From positions 2,349,778-2,413,777 of the forward strand of contig OY726579.1 of the NCBI GenBank assembly GCA_963383645.1: 64,000 nucleotides of DNA. The letters are read 5' to 3'. Each line of letters opens with the position of its first letter. Positions within the stretch are counted from its first letter, which is position 1. The position numbers and the translations under genes are program-made. The notes under the pieces are model-generated. The model made no database searches, was not told the DNA's origin, and worked only from the letters and a program-made list of their open reading frames with translations. The stretch is from Muscardinus avellanarius. Its lineage: Eukaryota > Chordata > Mammalia > Rodentia > Gliridae. Positions 56,010 through 64,000 of this stretch are shown here, in pieces.

Positions 56010-57335
56010 TGCAGTGTGTTACCTGTTGGTGTTTTCACGCTCAGCAGCCTGTGTTCACAGGAGACACCTTCTAAGCAAATAGTAAAAAAAAACTTCTGCT
56101 CCCCTTTCACTGGAGCTACGTGGGTAGATCCAAGTTGAATCTTTGGGGCCAGCAGGATCAGCAAGAGGTCCTTATGATCTGGGTGGATTTCTCCAGGTGA
56201 CCTGCTTCCAGCCCTGATTGTTGTTGATGGTGGTGGCCACAGGTTCACAACAGGGTTTCCTGGTGGAGAGAGAGCCTTTTGTGCCACTAGCTCTTGGGAA
56301 GACAACTGGCTTTCAGGCCCCAAGGCCATACTGGGGCCTCACAGAGGAACAGCAGGCAGGCTCTGTCTACTCTATTTGGAGCTGCCCAGGAGAATGACAG
56401 ACTTTCTGCAGTCTCCTCTGGGTGGGGCTGGAGAGAGGAGGGGCCTGGCTGTGTCTTTGCTCCCAAAGTCTCCCATCTGGAATAATAGTCAGGTTCTCTC
56501 TACTGTTCTCCAGGCTGGGCAGGGGAGTGGGAGGTGGGCTGTCTCTACCCTCCTGCAGACTGCACAGGGGGATATTAGGCAGGCTGTGTCTCCTGCCCCA
56601 TTCTGCCCTGACTCTGTGCCCTCCATGGCCAGGGAATGTCAGAGAGCAGGAACAGGGAGGCAGCAAGGGAATTCTCACTGGCTCTCCAATTTGAGACAGT
56701 GCAGGCCGAAGTATGTGTGACTATGGAGGTGGCCCAACCCCTGATGCTCCCACCTAACCTGGAGTGCATCTCGGTCACCCCATTGGCAACATCTGGTAAG
56801 TAGCCTTTGTGAGGTCAAATATTCATTGGACACAGAGTAGGTCCAACGTGGGTTATGTATGACCCTCAAGATCCTGTGGGTTATGTATGACCCTCAAGAT
56901 CCTGGGGTTCAGGTGTATCAAAGCAGCTCATGAGAACTTGATGAATACTCACCCTGGCTCAGCCACAGGTGAGAAGGATGGGTTTAGCTGATGGCCTCTG
57001 GTTTGAGTGTACAGTGAACATCTGTAGATGATGTTTAGTGCAAAGGGAAATGCGAGTGGGCACCTTGTATCTCCCTGCAGGGCCTGTTCCTTCAGCGCCT
57101 TGGAATTTGTGAGCAAACAGTGGAGAGTCCCAGAATCCAGATGTCCATCCCAGAGCCTTTGTTGGTCTTGGTAGAACTCAGGTTACAAAGTGGAGAGCAC
57201 CACAGGAGGACTGCAGCTGCTGCCCAGCGGTGATCTTGTGACTCAGCCCAAAGTCCATGAGCTGGAGAATCTCACTCTAGCTGCTATTTGTCGGAGTCCA
57301 CTGTGGTCAAAGGTAGGGTCCAGGGAACTGAGAAA
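56010..57335 (-). pseudogene. Smok-like kinase pseudogene, array 2 unit 1
   Basis: The C-terminal landmark is near 56,130, the tail at 56,330-56,700 and the kinase segment at 56,960-57,310. It matches array 1 unit 1 from 56,517 on, and it keeps the C-terminal part that the L1 junction removed in array 1. A small local duplication ('ttatgtatgaccctcaagat' twice) lies at 56,850-56,905. Confidence 0.8.
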
Positions 57336-57934
57336 TTTAATGTTGGAGTGCATTACCTGCTTGGTGTCCATCTCAGCGGCCTGCTTTCACTGAGACACCT
57401 TGTAAGTATGGAATACTTAATATTCAGCTCAGATGGGTTTGGCTGATGGCTTCTGGGTCTGGTCTACAGTGAACGTGCGATCAGTGATGTTTTGTGCATT
57501 GGTGGAGAGGCGAGAGAGCACCCCATAGCTCCCTGCAGAGCCTGCTCCTTCAGCAGGGAGGGATTTTGTGAGCAAACATTGGAGGAGGAAGCCCAGGCCC
57601 CAGGAGTCCATCTTGGAGCATTATGCTTGGTCCTGGTAGAACTCATGGAGCACAGTGGAGAGCGCCACATGAGGACTGCAGCTGCTGCCCAGCCGTGATC
57701 TTGCAGCTCAGGCCAAAGTGATGTGTTGGAGATTCTCACTCTAGCTGGTATCTATCAAGTCCACTGTAGTCAAAGTTAGGGCCCAAGGAGCTGAGAGATA
57801 TGATAATTAGGAGAAGTTAGTCATCCCACAGTGTACAAAGTTATCTATCCATCACAAACCCACAGATGCATCCAATTGTGATTTATCAATTGAAACAACA
57901 TAATACAGACATGAATGAAAGAAAATGCTGCAGT
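57336..57934 (-). pseudogene. Smok-like kinase pseudogene, array 2 unit 2 (internal deletion)
   Basis: It has the same fusion of C-terminal end to kinase segment as array 1 unit 2. Past about 57,800 it resembles the spacer of array 1 unit 3, not unit 2, and it lacks the SINE. Confidence 0.75.
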
Positions 57935-59340
57935 GCATTAACTGTTGGTGTCCATCTCAGTGGCCTGCTTTTGCTGGAGATAACTTGTATGTATAAAATA
58001 CAGGGCACTTCTGTTTCCTTTTCAATGGATCCAAGGCAAATCTTTAGGGCCAGCACGTAACATCAGGTCCCTATGATCTGGGTCACAATGCTCCGAGTTT
58101 CCTGCTTCCAACCCTGAATGTTGTCCATTGTGGTGGCCACAGGTGCACAACAGGGTTGCCTGGTGGAGGGGAAATCTTTATGTGCCAATAGCACCTGGAA
58201 GGACAAGCTGGATTTGGGACTCATGGCCATGCTGATAATGGGGTGCTCTCACTAGGGCCTCACAGAGGAACAGAGGCAGGCTCTGTCTACTTTCCTCAGA
58301 ACTCTGCAGGAGAGGCAGTCAGGCTCTCTGCAGTCTCCTCTGGGTAGGGCTGGAGGAAAAGGGGGGCCTGGATGTATCTTTGTTCTCAAAGTCTCTCCTG
58401 GGGAACAGCAGGCAGGTTCTCTGTACTCTACTTCAGGGTTGGTAAGGTAGTGGCAGGCAGGCTGTCTCTACCCTCCTACAGACTGTTCAGGGAATGGAAG
58501 GCAGGCTGTGTCCTCTGTCCCCCTTCTTCCCTGATTCTTTGACCTCCTTGGTAGGGGAATGGTCAGAGAGCAGGAATGGGATTCAAGAAGGGAGTGCTCA
58601 CTGGCTCTCCACATTGGAGGGAGAGTGAAGGCAGAAGTATCTGTGGGGATGGAGATGGCCAGATGCCAGGATGCTCCTGTCTAACCTGCAGTGCACCCTG
58701 GCTCACCGGGTTTCACACTCTGGTAGGTGGCCAGTGGGTAGTCACTCATTCTTTTGGACATAGGTAGCCATTGTGGTGTGGCTTGTACCCCAGGCAATGC
58801 ATGACCCTCAATATCCTGAGGTTCATATGTTTAGGGAGTGGCTCATGAAGAATTAGAGTATACTCACTCAGGCTAAGCCAGGGATGCCCCAGGTGGGTTT
58901 GGACGATGGCCTCTGAATCTAGTCTACAATGAACATTTGATCAATGAAGTTTTCTGCATCAGTGGAAAGGTGAGCTGACACCTTGTAGCTCCCTGCAGGG
59001 CCTGATCCTTCAGCTCCTCAGAGGTGGTATCTTGAGGAGAGGGAGGGAGCAAATAGTGGAGGAGGATGCTCAGGTCCTCGATGTCCACATCGGAGCTTTA
59101 TGCTTGGTCCTGGTAGAACTCAGGGTGCAGAGTGGAGAGCGCCACAGGAGGACGGCAGCTGCTGCCCAGCGGTGATCATGTAGCTCAGCCCAGTCATGAG
59201 CTGGCGCAGCTCACTCTAGCTGCTGTCTGTCAGAGTCCACTGTGGTCAATATCAGGGCCCAGGGAGCTGAGAGATAAGATAATTAGGAGAAGTTAAGTCA
59301 TCCTACAGAGTACAAAGTTAAATAATCATCAGACGTGAAT
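57935..59340 (-). pseudogene. Smok-like kinase pseudogene, array 2 unit 3
   Basis: It pairs with array 1 unit 4 (8776 onward) with few differences. Frames are broken and the kinase part is C-lobe only. Confidence 0.8.
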
Positions 59341-60769
59341 GAAAGAAAATGCTGGAGTGCATTACCTGTTGTTGTCCATCTCAACAGACTGCTTTCACTG
59401 CAGACACCTTGTAAGCATATAAAACAGGAACTTCTGTTTCCTTTTACTAGATGTACTTGGATGGATCCATGGAAAATCTTTGGGGCCAGCAGGCAACACA
59501 ATAGGTCCTTATGATCTGGATCACAATTCTCTGCATCACCTGCTTCTAGCCCTGACTGCTGTCCATGTTGGTGGCCACAGGTGCACCATAGGGTTGCCTG
59601 GTAGAGGAAGAGTCTTTTTGTTAAAATTGCTCCTGAGAAGACAACTATCTTGCTGGGCATAAATGCCATATGAAGGGTATGTTGGGAGTGGAGGTGCTCT
59701 AATTGTGGCGTCACAGGGGAACAGCAGGCAGGCTCTGTCTACTCTCCTCAGATCTGTGCAGGAGAATGGCAGTCAAGCTCTTTGCAGTCTCCTCTGGGTG
59801 GGGCTGGAGGAAGGAGGGGCCTGGCTGTGTCTTTGTTCCCAAAGTCTCCCCTGGGGAACAGCAGGCAGGTTCTCTCTCCTCTCCTCCAGCCTGGACAGGA
59901 CTGTCTGTGGAGTGGCAGGCGGGCAGGGTCTTCTGACCCCCTTCTGCTCCAATTCTCTATTTTCCTAGGAAAGAAAATGTTCAGAGAGCAAGAAGGGGAA
60001 GGTGGAATGCTCACTGGCTTTCTACATTGTGGGGAGAGTGAAGGCAGAAGTCTCTGTGGGGATGGAGGTGACCCCTAAACTGGAGTGCCTCTGGGCTCAC
60101 TACATTTGCACTATCTGGTTGGGAGCCACTGTGTGTCCTAATATTCTCTCAGACACAGACAGCCATAATCAGCGTGTGACGAATCCCAAGCAACACTCTT
60201 ACCATCATGGGGTTCAGTTACTGGGGAACCGCTCATGAGGAATTTGTGAATACTCACCCTGGCTCAGCCTCGGGCACCTCAGGATTGGTTGGTTCACAAC
60301 CTCTGGGTTGTGTCTATAGTCAACATGTGATGAATGATGTTTTGCACATTTGTGGATAGGTGAGCTGCTACCTTGTAGCTCCCTGTAGGGCCTGCTCCTT
60401 CCATTGTTTGTGAGCAAATAGTGGAGGAGGAAGCACAGACCCTAGATGTCCATCTCAGAGCCTTATGCTTGGTCCTGGTAGAACTCAGGGTGCAGAGTGG
60501 AGAGTGCCACAGGAGGACGGCAGCTGCTGCCCAGCAGTGATCTTGTAGCTCAGCCCAGTCATGAGCTGGCGCATCTCACTCTAGCTGCTGCTGTCAGAGT
60601 CCACTGTGGTCAAAGTCAGGGTCCAAGGAGCTGAAAGACATGTTGGTTTGGAGAAGTTAGTCATCCCACAGTGTATAGAGTTATCTAGCCATGACACTAC
60701 AAGATGCATCCAATTGTGATTATTTGAAAATGACATAATACCAACATAATATGAAGAAAATGCTGGAGT
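59341..60769 (-). pseudogene. Smok-like kinase pseudogene, array 2 unit 4 (extra unit)
   Basis: A whole unit without a partner at the same place in array 1. Its last part (60,600-60,769) again matches the end of array 1 unit 4, as expected for insertion by unequal exchange. Confidence 0.8.
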
Positions 60770-62245
60770 GTGTTACCTGCTTGCTGTGTGTATCTCAGCA
60801 GCCTATTTTGGCTGGAGACACCTTATAAGTATATAACACAGGGCACTTCTGGTCCCCTTGCACTCCAGCTACTTGGATGGATCCAGGGTGAATCCCCAGG
60901 GCCAGCAGGCAACAGTGGCAGATTCTTATAATCGGGGTCACAATTCTGTGAGTTACCTACTTCCAGCCCTGATCATTGTCCATGGTCGTGGCCACAGGTG
61001 CACAATAGGGTTGCCTGTACAGGGGGAGTCTTTTTTTTTAACATAAGCTCTTGGGAGGACAAGCTAAACTTGAGGCCTGAGGCCATGCTGCAGGGGCGTG
61101 CTGGGAGTGGCGTCTCTCACTGGAGCTTAACAGAAAAACTGCAGGCAGGCTCTGTCTACTCTCCTCATAACTGCGCAGGAGAATGACAATCCGGCTCTCT
61201 GCAGTCTCCTCTGGGAGGGGCTGGAGAAAGAGTCTTTGCTCCCAAAGTCTCCACTGGGAACAGCAGGCAGGTTCTCTGTATTCTATCCCAGTCTGGGCAG
61301 GGGAGTGGCAGGTGGGCTGTCTCTACCCTCCTGCAGACTGCACAGGGGAGTGGCAGGCAGGCTGGGTTTCCTGACACCTTCTCCCCTGATTCTTTGCCCT
61401 CCTGGCCAGGGAATGCTCAGAGAAGAAAGGGGAGGCAGGAAGGGAATGCTCACTGGCTCTCCACTTTGAGGGGAGAGTGAAGGCAGAAGTATCTGTGGAG
61501 TTGGAGGAAGTCCAATGCTCTGATGCGCCTGCCTAACCTGGAGTGCACCCCAACTCACACAGTTTTCAATCTCTGGTAGGTTGCCAGGGTGTTGGACATA
61601 GGTAGTCATTCTGGTATGGCTTTTAGCCCTGACCATGCATGACCGTCAACATCCTGAGGTTCAGGTGTTTGGGGAGTGGCTCAAGAAGAATCGGTGGATA
61701 CTCAGCCAGGCTCAGCTAGGCTTGCCCCAGATGGGTCTGCCCAACAGCCTCTAGGTCTGGTATACAGGGAAACTTGGATCAATTATGTTTTGTGCATCAG
61801 AGGAAAGGCGAGTGAGCACCTTGTAGCTCCCTGCAGGGCCAGCTCCTCAGCTCCTCAAAATGGTGTCTCGAGGAGAGGGAGTTTGTAAACAAATAGTAGG
61901 GGAAGACTCCCAGGCCCCAGATGTCCATCTTGGAGCGTTATGGTTGGTCCTGGTAGAACTCAGGGAGCAGAGTGGAGAGCGCCACAGGAGGACGGCAGCT
62001 GCTGCCCAGCGACGATCTTGTGGCTCAGCCCAGTCATGAGTCGCAGCTTCTCACTCTAGCTGCTGTCTGAGTCCACTGTGGTCAAAGTCAGGGCCAGGGA
62101 GCTGAGAGATATCAGTAGGAGAAGTGAGTCATTCCACATTGTAGAGAGTTATCTAACCATCACACTACAACCCACAGATGCATCCACCGTGAGTTATCAA
62201 TTGAGAGCAACACAAGACAGGCATACATGAAAGAAAACTCTGGAG
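60770..62245 (-). pseudogene. Smok-like kinase pseudogene, array 2 unit 5
   Basis: It pairs with 10,246-11,720 at an offset of about 50,528 with only scattered substitutions and indels. Confidence 0.8.
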
Positions 62246-63730
62246 TCTGTTACCTGGTGGTGTCTATTTCAGTGGCCTGCTTTTGCTGAAGACACCTTGT
62301 AAGTATATAAAACAGGGCAATTCTGCTTTCTTTTTACTGGATCTACTTGGATGGATCCAGGTCGAATCTTTGGGGCCAGCAGGCAATAGCAACCGGCCCT
62401 TATGATCTAGGTCACAATTCTCCGGGTTACCTTCTTCCAGCCCTGATTGATGTCCATGGTGGCAGCCACAGGTGCATGACATGGTTGCGTGGTGGAGGTT
62501 GAGTCTTTTTCTGTCAATGTCTCCTCAGAGGACAAGCTGGTCTGGGGACCTCAAGGCCATGTTGGTGGGCCATGCTGAGAGTGGAGGTGTTCTCACTGGG
62601 GCCTCCTAGAGGAACAGCGGACAGGCTCTGTCTACTCAGGGGAATGACAGGCAGGCTCTCTGTAGTCTCCTTTGAGTGGGGCTGGAGAAAGGATGGGGCC
62701 TGGCTGTGGCTTTGCTCCCAAAGTCTCCTCTCGAGAACAGCAGATGGGTTCTCTCTACTCTTCTCCAGGCTGGGCTGGGGGTGGCAGGCAGGCTCTCTTT
62801 ACCTGCCTGCAGACTGCAGAGGGGAATGGCAGGCAGGCTGTGTCTTCTGCCCCCTTTTTCCCTGTGTGGTCTTTTGACCAGTTAATGCTCAGAGAGCAAG
62901 ACTGGGAGAAGAAAAGAGAACCCTTAGATGGTCTCCACATAGGGGAAGAATAAATGCAGAAGGATCTGCTGGGGATGGAGATGGCCTGATGGTTCCCCTA
63001 AACTGGAGTGCACCCAGGCTCACGAAGTTTGCACTATCTGGCAGGCGTGGCCTAATAGTCTGCGTGTCCTGATATTCTGGTGGACACAGACAGCCAGGTT
63101 CTATGCGTGATGTACCCAAGCAAGGTGTGACTCTCATCATCGTGGGGTTTGGTTCTTGGGGAGCAGCTCTGAGGAATTCATGAATGCTCACCTGGGTTCG
63201 TCTCCTCAGGGTCCTCAGGACTGGTTTGTCTGATGACTTCTGTGTTGTGTAGATGATGGCTTTCACATCTGCAGAAGGTCGAGCGGGCACCTCACAGCTA
63301 CCTGCAGGGCCTGCTCCTTCAGCTCCTCACAGGTGGTGTCTTGAGGAGACAGTGTTTTTGAGCAAAAGTGGGGGAGGACCTCAGACCCTCCATGTCCATC
63401 TCAGAGCCTTATGCTTGATCCTGGTAGAGTTCAGGGTGCAGAGTGGGGAGCGCTACAGGAAGACGGCAGCTGCGGCCCAGAGGTGATCTTGTGGCTCAGC
63501 TCAAAGTCATGATTTGGAGCATCTCACTCTAGCTGCTGCTGTCAGAGTCCTCTGTGGTCAAAGTCAGGGTCCAGGGAGCTGAGAAATATGTTAATTAGAA
63601 GAAGTTAGCTATCTTACAGTGTACAGAGTTATCTAATCATCACACTACAGCCCATAAATGCACCCATTTGTGATTTATCAATTGAAAGCAAATAAACATA
63701 GGCATCATGAAAGAAAACTCTGGAGTGCAT
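62246..63730 (-). pseudogene. Smok-like kinase pseudogene, array 2 unit 6
   Basis: It pairs with 11,721-13,205 at the same offset. Confidence 0.8.
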
Positions 63731-64000
63731 TACCTGTTGGTGTCTATTTCAGCAGCCTGCTTTCGCTGAAGACACCTGGTAAATATTGGAAACAGGGCAC
63801 TTCTTTTTCCTTTTTACTGGATCTACTTGGGTGGATCCAGGTCGAATCTTTGGGGCCAGAAGGCAACAGCAACCGGTCCTTATGATCTGGTCACCATTCT
63901 CGGGTTACCTGCTTCCAGCCCTGATTGTTGTCCATGGTGGTGGCCACAGGTGCACGATATGGTTGCCTGGTGGAAGGTGAGTCTTTTTCTGCAATTTCTC
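63731..64000 (-). pseudogene. Smok-like kinase pseudogene, array 2 unit 7 (cut by window edge)
   Basis: The C-terminal landmark of the next unit is near 63,835. It pairs with 13,206-13,480 and continues beyond the window. Confidence 0.75.

Overview
This is mammalian nuclear DNA, almost certainly from a rodent. It is packed with short SINEs that combine a B1-type (7SL-derived) left part with an ID-type (tRNA-derived) right part ending in the ID-type 'ggttcaatccccagtacca'. It also holds L1 and endogenous retrovirus fragments, CpG-rich first exons, GT-AG exons, and a kinase related to the rodent sperm motility kinase (Smok) family. The B1/ID composites suggest a non-muroid rodent, such as a squirrel-related lineage. 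The species cannot be fixed from the sequence alone.

Layout: 1-0.85 kb is a CpG-island promoter, a short first coding exon on the plus strand (gene not recognised) and a GC-box-rich intron. 1.4-5.5 kb is repeats: SINEs, microsatellites, a 68-bp minisatellite whose units each carry a CTCF-like core, and a 5'-to-3' broken L1. 5.5-15.6 kb is a head-to-tail array of decayed, N-terminally truncated Smok-like kinase copies on the minus strand, with a period of about 1.48 kb. 15.6-17.1 kb is a 60-bp minisatellite of about 25 copies. 17.44-19.87 kb is an intact single-exon Smok-like kinase gene (808 aa, minus) with a promoter and nine 30-aa C-terminal repeats. 22.3-23.9 kb is a second, full-length-derived but broken Smok-like copy, split by a solo LTR.

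25.4-44.4 kb carries two partial, intron-containing gene copies on the plus strand. Exons 1-2 resemble TAMM41 (mitochondrial CDP-DAG synthase). The downstream exons of RBSN (Rabenosyn-5) begin just before the FYVE domain. Both have inactivating lesions. A minus-strand ERV pol-env fragment lies between them. Near 52 kb is a broken minus-strand copy of the last exon of CHCHD4 (MIA40). In human all three genes lie in 3p25, so the centre of the window looks like a patchwork of partial genomic duplications. A small piggyBac-like MITE at 45 kb holds a nested SINE.

55.7-64.0 kb is a second Smok-like array. It is nearly identical to the first over long stretches, about 50.5 kb away in direct orientation, with whole-unit gains and losses. 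It runs off the window edge.

The only gene judged likely to make a full protein here is the kinase at 17.44-19.87 kb, probably in the male germ line. The rest is its decaying kin, transposons and fragments of housekeeping genes.
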